From: Macrococcus epidermidis
GTDB taxonomy: Bacteria > Bacillota > Bacilli > Staphylococcales > Staphylococcaceae
Direction: 5' to 3'
DNA length: 64,000 bases
Assembly (NCBI RefSeq): GCF_003259695.1
Contig: NZ_PZJH01000001.1
Span: 372,001-436,000 of the forward strand
In this document: positions 1-10,095 of the stretch, piece by piece
Layout: each line of letters starts with the position of its first letter
Numbering within the stretch: the first letter of the stretch is position 1
Made by a program: the position numbers and the translations under genes
The notes under the pieces: model-generated
Databases searched by the model: none
Seen by the model: the letters and a program-made list of their open reading frames with translations, nothing else
What the model was told of the DNA's origin: nothing

Positions 1-896
1 CATCACCACCTTCACGTATTAAAGAAGGAGAAATCTTGTTTGATGGTAAAGATATTGCAAAGCTATCAGAAAAAGAAATGCAGCAAGTGCGTGGTAAAGA
101 TATTTCGATGATCTTCCAGGATCCAATGACTTCATTAAATCCGACAATGAAAATTGGTAAGCAAGTTATGGAACCGCTGATTAAACATCAAAAGTTATCT
201 AAAGCAGAAGCGAAAGAACGTGCATTAGATATTTTACGTTTAGTAGGACTTCCAAATCCAGAAGGTCGTTTCAATAACTATCCTCACCAATTCTCTGGTG
301 GACAACGTCAACGTATCGTTATTGCAACGGCACTAGCATGTGACCCGAAAATTCTAATTGCTGATGAACCTACAACAGCACTTGACGTAACAATTCAGGC
401 ACAAATTTTAGAATTGATGAAAGATTTACAGAAGAAAATTGATACTTCAATTATCTTCATTACACATGACTTAGGGGTAGTTGCAAACGTAGCAGATCGC
501 GTTGCAGTAATGTATGGTGGACAAATTGTTGAAACAGGAACAGTAGATGAAATATTTTACAATCCTAAACATCCATACACTTGGGGATTATTATCATCTA
601 TGCCAAGTTTAGATACTCATCAGGATACAGAATTAATTGCTATTCCTGGTACACCACCAGATTTAATTAAACCACCAGTCGGTGATGCCTTTGCACGACG
701 TTCAGATTACGCATTACAAATTGACTTTGAACAGGAGCCACCTTGGTACCAGGTTTCAGATACACACTTTGTGAAATCTTGGTTGATGGATCCGCAAGCA
801 CCTAAAGTTGAACCGCCAGAAATGGTTAAACAAAAGCTGCGCCCTATGCCTGGTGACTATGCAGAACCAAAACGTGTTGAGGGGGTTAGCTTCTAA
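1..896 (+). CDS. oppD: Oligopeptide ABC transporter ATP-binding protein OppD (5' end cut off by window)
   Basis: This is one of the two ATPases that power oligopeptide uptake. The reading frame is open to the left edge (frame of base 3), so the start and the Walker A region lie outside the window; the TTG at 36 is internal. Visible are the Q-loop (MIFQDP), the signature SGGQRQR, Walker B (ILIADEP) and the switch histidine (FITHDLG). The C-terminal oligopeptide-binding tail has the HPYTWGLL motif. The usual cysteine-rich tail of the family (GCxFxxRCxxA) reads GDAFARRSDYA here, so it has no cysteines. The stop overlaps the oppF start by one base (TAATG), which indicates coupled translation. Confidence 0.93.
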   Translation, partial: SPPSRIKEGEILFDGKDIAKLSEKEMQQVRGKDISMIFQDPMTSLNPTMKIGKQVMEPLIKHQKLSKAEAKERALDILRLVGLPNPEGRFNNYPHQFSGGQRQRIVIATALACDPKILIADEPTTALDVTIQAQILELMKDLQKKIDTSIIFITHDLGVVANVADRVAVMYGGQIVETGTVDEIFYNPKHPYTWGLLSSMPSLDTHQDTELIAIPGTPPDLIKPPVGDAFARRSDYALQIDFEQEPPWYQVSDTHFVKSWLMDPQAPKVEPPEMVKQKLRPMPGDYAEPKRVEGVSF

Positions 897-2116
897 TGAG
901 AGACGATAGAGTTCATAACAATACAGAAGGTCGCGTTAAAGTAATTGACGATACAGGAAATACAACACAAGATGTTAAAGTTGAAAAAACTGTTACACAT
1001 ACGACAGAACCTGTAGTAGATCATACAGTAGAACATACAATTGAGGATGGTCCAATTCAGGTAAGTGAAGATGCAATTAAAGAAGATGCGTCACAATATA
1101 GTGCATCTGAATTGAATAAAACTAAACTTACTGAAGCAGAAAAAAAAGCAGCGAGGATTAAACCATATGCTGAAGGCAAAACAAAATTAATTGAAGTAAG
1201 AAATTTAAAGCAATATTTTAACGTTGGCAAGAAAAATGAAGTAAAAGCTATCGATGATATCACATTTGATATTTATCGCGGTGAAACTTTAGGTCTTGTA
1301 GGTGAGTCAGGTTGTGGTAAATCAACAACAGGACGTACACTGATTAAGTTATATGATGCAACAGGCGGAGAAGTTATCTTTGATGGGACTGATATTCAGT
1401 CGATTAAAAATAAGAAAGATTTATTGAAGTTTAATCGTCGTATGCAGATGATCTTCCAGGATCCATATGCATCACTTAACCCGAGACTTAAAGTTATGGA
1501 TATTATTGCTGAAGGTATTGATATTCATAAACTTGCAAAGAATAAACAAGATCGTGCAAATCGTGTTTACGAGTTACTTGAGACAGTAGGTTTATCAAAA
1601 GAACATGCTAACCGTTATCCACATGAATTCTCAGGAGGACAACGTCAGCGTATCGGTATCGCACGTGCATTAGCAGTAGAACCAGAGTTTATTATTGCCG
1701 ATGAGCCAATCTCAGCACTTGACGTATCTATTCAGGCGCAGGTTGTAAACTTAATGCAGAAATTACAGAATGAACGTGGCATTACATTCTTGTTTATCGC
1801 CCATGATTTATCAATGGTTAAATACATTTCAGACCGTATCGGTGTAATGTATTTCGGTAAATTAGTTGAAGTAGGACCAGCGGATGCGATCTATAACAAT
1901 CCACTTCATGAATATACGAAGTCATTATTATCTGCAATTCCATTACCAGATCCGGAATCAGAGCGTACGCGCGTACGTAAAACTTATAACCCGGATGTTC
2001 ATGCGTATACTGCAGACGATGTATTAGAGTTACGTGAAGTTGCTCCAGATCATTACGTATATTGCTCACCGAAAGAATACGAAGCATTAAAGAAATCTTA
2101 TAATCATAATTATTAA
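896..2116 (+). CDS. oppF: Oligopeptide ABC transporter ATP-binding protein OppF with long N-terminal extension
   Basis: This is the second ATPase of the oligopeptide importer. The canonical ABC module starts only at about residue 97 ([11 protein letters not shown]) and has Walker [10 protein letters not shown], signature SGGQRQR, Walker B FIIADEP and H-loop FIAHDLS. Total length is 406 residues against roughly 310-330 for ordinary OppF. The first ~95 residues are acidic and rich in T, V, E and D, look disordered, and resemble no part of an ABC ATPase. The start overlaps the oppD stop and has a G-rich Shine-Dalgarno, so I keep it, although a later start is possible. A strong terminator follows. 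Confidence 0.92.
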   Translation: MRDDRVHNNTEGRVKVIDDTGNTTQDVKVEKTVTHTTEPVVDHTVEHTIEDGPIQVSEDAIKEDASQYSASELNKTKLTEAEKKAARIKPYAEGKTKLIEVRNLKQYFNVGKKNEVKAIDDITFDIYRGETLGLVGESGCGKSTTGRTLIKLYDATGGEVIFDGTDIQSIKNKKDLLKFNRRMQMIFQDPYASLNPRLKVMDIIAEGIDIHKLAKNKQDRANRVYELLETVGLSKEHANRYPHEFSGGQRQRIGIARALAVEPEFIIADEPISALDVSIQAQVVNLMQKLQNERGITFLFIAHDLSMVKYISDRIGVMYFGKLVEVGPADAIYNNPLHEYTKSLLSAIPLPDPESERTRVRKTYNPDVHAYTADDVLELREVAPDHYVYCSPKEYEALKKSYNHNY

Positions 2117-2120
2117 ACAA

Positions 2121-2164
2121 TAAAGGACAATGAGAAGCATTAATCTCATTGTCCTTTATTTTTA
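2121..2164 (+). terminator. Rho-independent terminator after oppF
   Basis: A perfect 15-bp stem (2121-2135 with 2144-2158) has an 8-base loop and ends in a T-rich tract. It separates oppDF from the separately promoted oppA. Confidence 0.9.
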
Positions 2165-2363
2165 TGCATAAATCTTTATATATTTATAAAAAGTAATAAA
2201 AAGGAAAAAACATACTTTATAAATGTTAACAAAACATAAGAAATATAACTTACCGTCATAAAGGCATTCAGAAAGAAATTTAAAGTTATACTTAATAAAA
2301 GAATGTGAATAAATATAAAATAATAAAATATTCAAAAAAATTAAAAAATGTATAAAAAAAGTA

Positions 2364-2392
2364 TTGCTATACCGTGAAATATAAAATATAAT
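2364..2392 (+). promoter_or_regulatory. Sigma-A promoter of oppA
   Basis: TTGCTA (2364-2369) and TATAAT (2387-2392) are separated by exactly 17 bases, about 65 bases before the oppA start. The rest of the gap 2165-2456 is very AT-rich and holds nothing else that I recognise. Confidence 0.75.
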
Positions 2393-2456
2393 TAATACAA
2401 ATCTTCTGAATATTCTAAACAGCAGATTGAATAATTTATATGTAGGGGGAAGTTGA

Positions 2457-4118
2457 ATGAAAAAGAATTTTCAATGGTTTTTAGTTTTATTATTAGCTTT
2501 AACTGGCTTTGTATCAGCTTGTTCTGGCTCTGGCGGAGATAAAAAATCTGCTGGTGGAGACGGCAAAGACAGCCAAGTATTAAACTTTGCACAATCATCA
2601 GATATTCCATCTATGGATTCGTCAATGGCAACTGACCAAGTATCATTTGATGTATTCAACCAAGTAATGGAAGGACTTTACACTTTAGATAAAGATGATA
2701 AAGCCGTTCCTGGTGTTGCAGAAGGAGATCCTGAAAAGTCTAAAGACGGTAAAACATGGACAGTCAAATTACGTAAAGATGCCAAATGGTCTAATGGTGA
2801 CCCAGTAACAGCGAAAGACTTTGAATATGCATGGAAACGTACAATCGATCCTAAAACAGGTGCTGAATATGCATATATTATGGCAGATTTAAAAAATGCT
2901 AACAAAATCATGGAAGGTAAAGCAAAACCTGATGAGTTAGGAGTTAAAGCAATTGACGATAACACATTAGAGATTCAATTAGAAACAAATGTTCCTTACT
3001 TCCAAGAGTTATTAGCATTCGGTACTTTCTTACCACAAAACGAAAAGTTCGTTAAAGAAAAAGGTGAAAAATACGGTACAACAAAAGATAACACATTATA
3101 CAACGGTCCTTTCGTATTAAATGAATGGAATACTGAGAAAAATTTCCAGTTAACTCCAAACAAAGAGTATTGGGATAAAGATAAAGTGAAGTTAAAAGAA
3201 GTTAACTTCCAAATTGTTAAAGAAACACAAACAGCTTTAAACTTATATACAACTGGGAAAATTGATTCTGTAGTTTTAAGTGCTGAAAATGTAGATAAAT
3301 ACAAAAATGATGCAAAGTATAAAGATCATTTTATTAATGAATTAGATGCATCTACTTATTTCGTACGTATTAACCAATCTAAAAACAAAGATTTACAAAA
3401 CAAAAACTTACGTTTAGCTTTAGCGAAAGCAATCGATAAAGATAAATACGTAAAAACTTTATTAAACAACGGTTCTGTAGCTGTAGATACTTTAATGCCT
3501 AAAGAATTCGTTAAAGGTCCAGACGGTAAAGATTATATTGATGGAGTTAAATCTCCGTTAAACTATGATAAAGATGAAGCGAAAAAGTACTATGAAAAAG
3601 CGAAAAAAGAATTAGGTAAAGACAAGTTTACATTTGAATTCTTAACATATGATGCTGATACATCTAAAAAAGATGCTGAGTATATTAAAGAACAATTAGA
3701 AACTAACTTACCAGGTGTCACTTTAAAGATTAAACAACAACCATTTAAACAAAAATTAGCTTTAGAATCTAAAAAGAACTATGAATTATCATTTGCTGGT
3801 TGGGGTCCTGACTATCCAGACCCAATGACATTTATCGATATGTTCGTAACTGACGGTCCACATAACCAAATGGATTGGTCAAACAAAGAATTTGATAAAT
3901 TAGTTAAAGATGCAAAAGGTCCATTATTAGCAGATCCAGAAAAACGCTGGACAGCTTTACAAGAAGCTGAAAATTTATTCTTAGAAGATGCCGCAATCAT
4001 CCCTATGTATCAACGAGGTACCGCACGTCTTCGTCAACCTTACGTGAAAAATTATGTAACACATAAGTTTGCTGGAGATACTACATTAAAAGAAGTTACA
4101 ATCGAAGGTAAAAAGTAG
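2457..4118 (+). CDS. oppA: Oligopeptide-binding lipoprotein OppA
   Basis: This is the extracellular substrate-binding lipoprotein of the opp importer (SBP_bac_5 family). The N-terminus is a lipoprotein signal: KK, a hydrophobic stretch, then the lipobox VSAC with Cys22, followed by a G/S/K-rich linker. Family landmarks are WTVKLRKDAKWSNGDPVTA and NGPFVLNEW near the middle. Length of 553 is normal. The start has the strong site AGGGGGA, and the gene has its own promoter, so the binding protein can be made in excess over the ATPases. The order D-F-A matches the staphylococcal opp3 operon; B and C would lie left of the window. Confidence 0.95.
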   Translation: MKKNFQWFLVLLLALTGFVSACSGSGGDKKSAGGDGKDSQVLNFAQSSDIPSMDSSMATDQVSFDVFNQVMEGLYTLDKDDKAVPGVAEGDPEKSKDGKTWTVKLRKDAKWSNGDPVTAKDFEYAWKRTIDPKTGAEYAYIMADLKNANKIMEGKAKPDELGVKAIDDNTLEIQLETNVPYFQELLAFGTFLPQNEKFVKEKGEKYGTTKDNTLYNGPFVLNEWNTEKNFQLTPNKEYWDKDKVKLKEVNFQIVKETQTALNLYTTGKIDSVVLSAENVDKYKNDAKYKDHFINELDASTYFVRINQSKNKDLQNKNLRLALAKAIDKDKYVKTLLNNGSVAVDTLMPKEFVKGPDGKDYIDGVKSPLNYDKDEAKKYYEKAKKELGKDKFTFEFLTYDADTSKKDAEYIKEQLETNLPGVTLKIKQQPFKQKLALESKKNYELSFAGWGPDYPDPMTFIDMFVTDGPHNQMDWSNKEFDKLVKDAKGPLLADPEKRWTALQEAENLFLEDAAIIPMYQRGTARLRQPYVKNYVTHKFAGDTTLKEVTIEGKK

Positions 4119-4131
4119 TTACAATATTAAG

Positions 4132-4167
4132 AGCACATCACTGAATTTCAGTGATGTGCTTTTTTTA
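4132..4167. terminator. Terminator between convergent oppA and trpS
   Basis: A perfect 13-bp stem (4132-4144 with 4148-4160) is followed by seven T on the plus strand. An A-run on the other flank may let it serve trpS as well, though the minus-strand T tract is poor. Confidence 0.85.
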
Positions 4168-4172
4168 ATTAT

Positions 4173-5201
<1,029 letters not shown>

Positions 5202-5290
5202 CTATATAAACGGATATAATAAATAAACAGATATCATAAATATTATGATTAATTTATTATGTGACAAAAATGAAAATTAATGAAAACGTA

Positions 5291-5319
5291 TTGTAATAAG
5301 GATTTATAAGGTGTATAGT
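5291..5319 (+). promoter_or_regulatory. Distal candidate promoter of spx
   Basis: TTGTAA (5291-5296), a 17-base spacer and TATAGT (5314-5319) lie about 320 bases before the spx start, implying a long leader. Moderate match only. Confidence 0.5.
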
Positions 5320-5372
5320 GTAAGAGTAAATAATAAAATTTTGTGAGACTATCTTGAGTGATTTATGATTGA

Positions 5373-5435
5373 ATGTTCAGATAATTATTTTCATTTTATT
5401 AGAGAATTCTCATTAAATTTTAATGTTCAGATAAT
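5373..5435 (+). repeat. Direct repeat pair in the spx upstream region
   Basis: The 13-mer ATGTTCAGATAAT occurs at 5373-5385 and again at 5423-5435, exactly 50 bases apart start to start. It lies between the two candidate spx promoters. It could be a regulator binding site, but no factor is recognised. Confidence 0.55.
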
Positions 5436-5531
5436 ATAATAACAATATCAGGTTAGAACAAACTTCTATAGCATTTATCTTAACATTAGATTGCTTAATA
5501 TAATTTTATAATTATTTTTAAGTTTTATTAT

Positions 5532-5560
5532 TTGACAATGTTTAAGTTAACACGTATAGG
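5532..5560 (+). promoter_or_regulatory. Proximal sigma-A promoter of spx
   Basis: A consensus -35 TTGACA (5532-5537), a 17-base spacer and TATAGG (5555-5560) predict a start near 5567 and a ~75-base leader. Confidence 0.7.
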
Positions 5561-5641
5561 GTAAATATAACTAAGCGTTTAAGATAAATTATGCAAATAA
5601 TAATCTAACCGATAAATAACATAATTAGGAGAGTGAGATGT

Positions 5642-6037
5642 ATGGTAACATTATTTACTTCACCAAGTTGCACATCTTGCCGTAAAGCGAAAGCATGGTT
5701 ACAAGAACATGACATTCCGTATACGGAGCGTAATATATTTTCAGAAAACTTATCAATTGATGAAATAAAAGCAATCTTAAGAATGACAGAAGATGGTACA
5801 GATGAAATCATCTCTACACGTTCAAAAACATTCCAAAAATTAAATGTTGATATTGACGCATTACCATTACAGGAGTTATATGAAATTATTCAAAAAAATC
5901 CTGGGTTATTACGTCGTCCAATCATCTTAGATGAAAAGCGTTTACAAGTTGGATACAATGAAGACGAAATTAGACGATTCTTACCACGTAAAGTGCGTAC
6001 GTTCCAATTATTAGAAGCACAACGTATGGTAGATTAA
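5642..6037 (+). CDS. spxA: Global redox regulator Spx
   Basis: Spx is an ArsC-family protein that binds the RNA polymerase alpha subunit and reprogrammes transcription in disulfide stress. The redox switch CTSC is at Cys10 and Cys13. With the ATG at 5642 the protein has 131 residues, the family's usual length. A GTG at 5633 would add three residues but overlaps the Shine-Dalgarno AGGAGAG, so it is rejected. Spx is degraded by ClpXP with the adaptor YjbH, encoded at 10096, and mecA is the next gene. Two promoters and a repeat pair lie in the ~470-base gap upstream; the gap holds no other gene. Confidence 0.97.
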   Translation: MVTLFTSPSCTSCRKAKAWLQEHDIPYTERNIFSENLSIDEIKAILRMTEDGTDEIISTRSKTFQKLNVDIDALPLQELYEIIQKNPGLLRRPIILDEKRLQVGYNEDEIRRFLPRKVRTFQLLEAQRMVD

Positions 6038-6048
6038 TTTTAATTAAC

Positions 6049-6094
6049 AAGCTGTCATAATTTGTTCACATGAACGAATTTGACAGCTTTTTTA
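6049..6094 (+). terminator. Terminator after spx
   Basis: AAGCTGTCA and TGACAGCTT form the outer stem, with GTTC/GAAC pairing inside, followed by a T-run. Confidence 0.8.
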
Positions 6095-6117
6095 TGTATC
6101 ATTTTAAGGTTTATTCA

Positions 6118-6146
6118 TTGTGAGGATATACCCTTTAATGTACAAT
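6118..6146 (+). promoter_or_regulatory. Promoter of mecA
   Basis: TTGTGA (6118-6123), a 17-base spacer and TACAAT (6141-6146) precede a strong AGGGGGAA ribosome site and the ATG at 6181. Confidence 0.65.
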
Positions 6147-6180
6147 AGACTTACAATTCTATTGATAGGGGGAATAGACC

Positions 6181-6849
6181 ATGAGAATTGAACGCGTCAA
6201 TGACACTACATTAAAATTTTATTTAACATATGCAGATATAGAGGCTCGAGGATTTAAACGCGATGATTTATGGACGAACCGTAAAGCTGGTGAAGAATTC
6301 TTTTGGTCTATGATGGAAGAAATCAACGAAGAAGAAGAATTTTTTGTTGAAGGACCATTATGGATACAAGTCCATGCATTTGATAAAGGTATTGAATTTG
6401 TTGTAACAAAAAGTAAACAAGATGATGTTTTACATTTACCGGATGATGAATCACCTGAAAATCTTGAATATCAGGTAAACGATTTCTTAAACAAATCAGT
6501 TCAGGATGAAAAAGAATTACGTGATTTATTAATGAAAGCATCTGAAATAAATGATTTTGATAATGAATTTATTGCACACTTTGCTGATCTTGAGCATGTT
6601 ATCCAGTTCAGTTATGATGATCATCTTGATATTGACATTGAAGACCTGCTTTATATGCATGAAGGAAGATATTATTATTATGTACAGTTTGACGAACGTT
6701 TATCAGATGATGAAGTACATACATATGTTGCGCATGTATTAGAGTATGCTGATGAATCACGTATTTCTAAAGAACAACTTGAAGAGTATGGAAAAGTTGT
6801 GATGAGTCATAATGTGAAACATCAAGTACAAAAATATTTTAAATTGTAG
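6181..6849 (+). CDS. mecA: Adaptor protein MecA
   Basis: MecA is the substrate adaptor of the ClpC protease. It delivers ComK and other clients for degradation and is unrelated to the methicillin-resistance gene of the same name. The N-terminal substrate-binding half begins MRIERVNDTTLKFYLTYADI and the ClpC-binding C-terminal half follows an acidic linker. Length of 222 is typical. Its likely client ComK is encoded in this window at 38166. The neighbours Spx and YjbH make this a protein-turnover cluster, with order conserved in staphylococci. Confidence 0.95.
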   Translation: MRIERVNDTTLKFYLTYADIEARGFKRDDLWTNRKAGEEFFWSMMEEINEEEEFFVEGPLWIQVHAFDKGIEFVVTKSKQDDVLHLPDDESPENLEYQVNDFLNKSVQDEKELRDLLMKASEINDFDNEFIAHFADLEHVIQFSYDDHLDIDIEDLLYMHEGRYYYYVQFDERLSDDEVHTYVAHVLEYADESRISKEQLEEYGKVVMSHNVKHQVQKYFKL

Positions 6850-6886
6850 TGATTTACAATATTTACACAATTGTAAAAAATACCTT

Positions 6887-6925
6887 AAGCACTTTCTACT
6901 ATATATAAGTAGGAGGTGCTTTTTT
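6887..6925 (+). promoter_or_regulatory. Terminator-like hairpin that sequesters the coiA ribosome binding site
   Basis: The arm 6887-6900 pairs with 6908-6921 (14 pairs, two of them G-U, 7-base loop) and ends in a T-run at 6920-6925. The coiA Shine-Dalgarno AGGAGG (6911-6916) lies wholly in the 3' arm and the ATG follows at 6926. It can act as the mecA terminator, as a translational lock on coiA, or as both. Confidence 0.7.
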
Positions 6926-7918
6926 ATGCTTGTTGCTTTAAATGATGCCGGAGAATTAATTGAGGCAAATCGTGCATTGCCAGGACGATACACTTGTCCA
7001 ATTTGCAACAGACCTGTTGTATTAAAAAAAGGAAAAGTTAAGTTACCACATTTTGCACATCAAACTTTAAAAGATTGTTTTATGTACACATACAAAAAAG
7101 AAACAGTGGCCCATATAGAAGGTAAATATTGCCTATATGATTTGTTTCATCCTTCTACATGTTTTATGGAATATTATTTGTCATCAATTGAGCAGATACC
7201 TGATTGTTATCATACTTCTTCTATCGCATTTGAACTGCAGATGTCAGTAATACCAGTTTCTCACATTGTTACAAGAACGTCTGGCTACAATTCAATCGGT
7301 GTAGAAGTAATATGGATTGCTAAATTTGAAGATATTAAAATCAATGATACTCAAATGAAACTTACACACTTTCAAAAATCATTAATTCATTTAGCAAGTA
7401 ATGTATTGTTTGCATATCATACGCAGTTAAAATCTTTTTTTGCCTTACAGATTATCCGTGTACTGAATCATAATGAGTTTGAAATTAAAATTATTAGGAT
7501 TATAAATGGAGAAGCGATACTTTCTATTATTAATGATAATCAGCTAAAGTTGACACATCGTGTATTGAGCAAGATAGAAACGAAAAAGCATATTCAAAAT
7601 TGCTTAGCCAAAAAGTCAGTGCTGCAGCCCACATTAAGTGGTCTTTATCAACTGAGAATAGATCATAGAAATATTCCAGAATACTTACGCATTGTAATAC
7701 CTGAACAGATTTATATTGATAAACATCCAATAGAATGGCAGGTTGAATTGATGGTGATGATTCACAATCAACAATTTGATTTTGAAAAATGGATGAATTG
7801 CTTAAAATTATCCGAACAAAGTAACTTGTTGATATCGCAGCCAGAACTCGCTTTACACATCTTAAAAGTTTATCAGCATATATCAAATCAAATGCGTGCA
7901 TTAATGACTGAAAAATGA
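6926..7918 (+). CDS. coiA: Competence protein CoiA family
   Basis: CoiA is a competence-associated protein with a nuclease-like domain, linked to processing of incoming DNA. The N-terminal zinc-ribbon-like segment CPICNRP is followed by the family motif LPHFAHQ and then AHIEGKYCLYDLF. Length of 330 is within the family range. The start uses AGGAGG nine bases upstream, but that site lies in a hairpin. The same window encodes ComK (38166) and MecA, so the competence regulator, its degradation adaptor and one competence effector lie together. No ComK box was confidently seen. Confidence 0.9.
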   Translation: MLVALNDAGELIEANRALPGRYTCPICNRPVVLKKGKVKLPHFAHQTLKDCFMYTYKKETVAHIEGKYCLYDLFHPSTCFMEYYLSSIEQIPDCYHTSSIAFELQMSVIPVSHIVTRTSGYNSIGVEVIWIAKFEDIKINDTQMKLTHFQKSLIHLASNVLFAYHTQLKSFFALQIIRVLNHNEFEIKIIRIINGEAILSIINDNQLKLTHRVLSKIETKKHIQNCLAKKSVLQPTLSGLYQLRIDHRNIPEYLRIVIPEQIYIDKHPIEWQVELMVMIHNQQFDFEKWMNCLKLSEQSNLLISQPELALHILKVYQHISNQMRALMTEK

Positions 7919-7954
7919 GAAAATTAAATGTATTAATGAAATGGAGGATTTAAA

Positions 7955-9763
7955 ATGACAGAATTAATGACAAGAAGCGAACAACAAGAGCAAAATACAT
8001 GGGATTTAACGACAATATTTAAATCCGATGACGCGTGGGAAAATGCCTTTACTGAGCTTTCAGAGTATCTTGGCAAAGAAAAAGCATTTCAAGGTAAACT
8101 AAGTACCTCAAGTGAAACTTTATTAAATGCATTATTATTAGATGCTGAAATTGATGAACTATTAGGTAAAGTCTATGTATATGCACATCTTAAACATGAT
8201 GAAGATACAACGAATGCAAAGTATACTGCTTTTGAGCAACGCGCTGCAACACTTGCAAGTCAATTCTCATCTGCCTGGAGTTTTATGTTACCGGAACTGA
8301 TGACAATTGATGAATCACAGTTAAATACATTTATTGCAGAACATAAAGGGTTAGAACGTTTTAAATTTGATCTTGAAAAAATTAATAAACGACGTGAACA
8401 CGTTCTTAGTGAAAAGGAAGAATTGATATTAGCTGAAGCTCAGGAAGCACTTTCTGCTTCAAGTAATACATTTAGTATGTTTAACAATGCCGATTTAACT
8501 TTTGATAACATAAAAGATAAAGAAGGTAATTCATTACCGTTATCTCATGGTAACTATATTACTTATTTAGAATCTGATGATCGTGTATTACGTGAAAATG
8601 CATATAAAGAGGTTTACGCTCAATACGGTGAGTTTAATAATACATTGTCACAAACACTCGCAGGAAAAGTTAAGGCAAGCGTATTTTCAAGTAAAGTAAG
8701 AAATTATGAAAGCGCTCGTCATCAAGCTTTATCAAACAATGATATACCGGAGTCTGTATATGATACGTTAGTTCAGACGGTTAATGATCATCTGCCATTA
8801 TTACATCGCTACACAGCATTACGTAAAGAATTATTAGGTCTAGATGAGATGTATATGTATGATATGTATACGCCTTTAATAGAAGATGTTGAATTCAAAG
8901 TAACTTATGAAGAAGCGAAAGATTGGATGCTGGCATCACTTGAACCGATGGGTAGTGAATATATTGAAGTAATTAAAGAAGGATTAACGAATCGCTGGGT
9001 AGATGTTTACGAAAATAAAGGAAAACGAAGTGGTGCTTATTCATCTGGTACTTTTGGAACAAATCCATTTATTTTAATGAACTGGACGGATAATGTAAAC
9101 AATACATTTACATTGACGCATGAATTTGGACATAGTGCACATAGCTATTTTTCTAGAAAGAATCAGCCGTCTAATATGTCAGGTTATTCAATATTCGTGG
9201 CTGAAGTGGCATCAACATGTAATGAGGCATTACTGGCAGATTATATGTATAAAAATTTAGAAGATGAAAAGAAAAAGTTATATTTACTTAATTATCAATT
9301 AGATGGATTCAGAGGGACTGTATTCAGACAGACGATGTTTGCTGAATTTGAACATATCATCCATACAATCGTTGAAAATAATGAACCATTAACTGCTGAA
9401 CGATTAAATAAAGAGTATGCTGCATTGAATAAGAAATATTATGGAGATGCTGTTATAACGGATGATAATATTCAATATGAGTGGAGCCGTATACCACATT
9501 TTTATTACAACTATTATGTTTATCAATATGCAACAGGTTATAGTGCAGCATTTGCTTTAAGCAAGCAAATTCTTGAAGAAGGCGCACCTGCTGTGGATCG
9601 TTATATCAATCATTTCTTAAAAGCAGGTAGTTCTGATTATCCTATCGAAGTGCTAAAAAAAGCTGGTGTTGATATGACATCAAGCGCTGCTATTGAAAAT
9701 GCTTGTAAAGTGTTTGAAGAAAGATTAGATGAATTTGAAAGATTAATAAAGTTATCAAAATAA
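7955..9763 (+). CDS. pepF: Oligoendopeptidase F (PepF, M3 family)
   Basis: A cytosolic zinc metallopeptidase that cuts short oligopeptides, fitting downstream of Opp-mediated uptake. The zinc motif HEFGH is at residues 389-393, with the following glutamate ligand in the VAEVASTCNE segment. Length of 602 is usual. The start has a good GGAGG site. It lies 36 bases after coiA and probably shares transcription with it. RsaE follows. Confidence 0.96.
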   Translation: MTELMTRSEQQEQNTWDLTTIFKSDDAWENAFTELSEYLGKEKAFQGKLSTSSETLLNALLLDAEIDELLGKVYVYAHLKHDEDTTNAKYTAFEQRAATLASQFSSAWSFMLPELMTIDESQLNTFIAEHKGLERFKFDLEKINKRREHVLSEKEELILAEAQEALSASSNTFSMFNNADLTFDNIKDKEGNSLPLSHGNYITYLESDDRVLRENAYKEVYAQYGEFNNTLSQTLAGKVKASVFSSKVRNYESARHQALSNNDIPESVYDTLVQTVNDHLPLLHRYTALRKELLGLDEMYMYDMYTPLIEDVEFKVTYEEAKDWMLASLEPMGSEYIEVIKEGLTNRWVDVYENKGKRSGAYSSGTFGTNPFILMNWTDNVNNTFTLTHEFGHSAHSYFSRKNQPSNMSGYSIFVAEVASTCNEALLADYMYKNLEDEKKKLYLLNYQLDGFRGTVFRQTMFAEFEHIIHTIVENNEPLTAERLNKEYAALNKKYYGDAVITDDNIQYEWSRIPHFYYNYYVYQYATGYSAAFALSKQILEEGAPAVDRYINHFLKAGSSDYPIEVLKKAGVDMTSSAAIENACKVFEERLDEFERLIKLSK

Positions 9764-9798
9764 TAAATAAGTAGTGAATGCGTTTACAATATGTCAAA

Positions 9799-9807
9799 TT
9801 TGTGAAC
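9799..9807 (+). promoter_or_regulatory. ResD/SrrA-like site upstream of RsaE
   Basis: TTTGTGAAC closely matches the TTTGTGAAT type of site described for ResD. It lies 15 bases before the RsaE -35 element, where an activator would bind. RsaE (RoxS) is known to be controlled by SrrAB/ResDE. The assignment rests on a short motif. Confidence 0.45.
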
Positions 9808-9821
9808 AGTATCCATTTTAT

Positions 9822-9850
9822 TTGAAACAGAATAAATAACGTGTTATATT
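9822..9850 (+). promoter_or_regulatory. Promoter of RsaE
   Basis: TTGAAA (9822-9827), a 17-base spacer and TATATT (9845-9850) place the transcription start at about 9857, exactly where the conserved RNA begins. Confidence 0.75.
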
Positions 9851-9856
9851 AAGTAC

Positions 9857-9958
9857 ATGAAATTAATCACATACCAAACATACCCCTTTGTTTGAGTGAA
9901 AAATTTCTCCCATCCCCTTTGTTTAAATACCGTGTAATCAGACACGGTATTTTTTTTT
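9857..9958 (+). ncRNA. rsaE: Small regulatory RNA RsaE (RoxS)
   Basis: A ~100-nt trans-acting RNA that represses TCA cycle, folate and amino-acid catabolism mRNAs by pairing at their ribosome sites. The sequence begins ATGAAATTAATCAC and matches my memory of S. aureus RsaE almost base for base. It contains the C-rich pairing motifs CCCCTTTG and CTCCCATCCCC in unpaired stretches. It ends in a terminator (9925-9935 with 9942-9952, then nine T) whose stem bases differ from S. aureus but keep pairing. Its position after pepF is the same as in S. aureus. It accounts for most of the gene-free stretch 9764-10095. Confidence 0.93.
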
Positions 9959-10048
9959 ATGAGTTTTTTTAATATTATATTTTAAGTGCACAAATAACTG
10001 TTATGAAAAACAATGAAACTGTACTAATAAATTCTTTGGAAAAACAGA

Positions 10049-10090
10049 CACACAAAAACCGATATCATATACGATATCGGTTTTTGTGTG
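10049..10090 (-). terminator. Terminator of the yjbH operon
   Basis: A perfect 18-bp stem (10049-10066 with 10073-10090) has a 6-base loop. The U-rich part on the minus strand lies inside the 3' arm. It ends 5 bases from the yjbH stop. Confidence 0.8.
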
Positions 10091-10095
10091 ATATA

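Noticed and set aside
6181-6849. mecA as a methicillin-resistance gene
   Set aside because: The product is the ClpC adaptor MecA; no penicillin-binding protein motifs are present.
6853-6877. TTTACAAT/ATTGTAAA inverted repeat after mecA
   Set aside because: It is followed by A rather than T residues and overlaps no promoter; the real hairpin is at 6887-6921.
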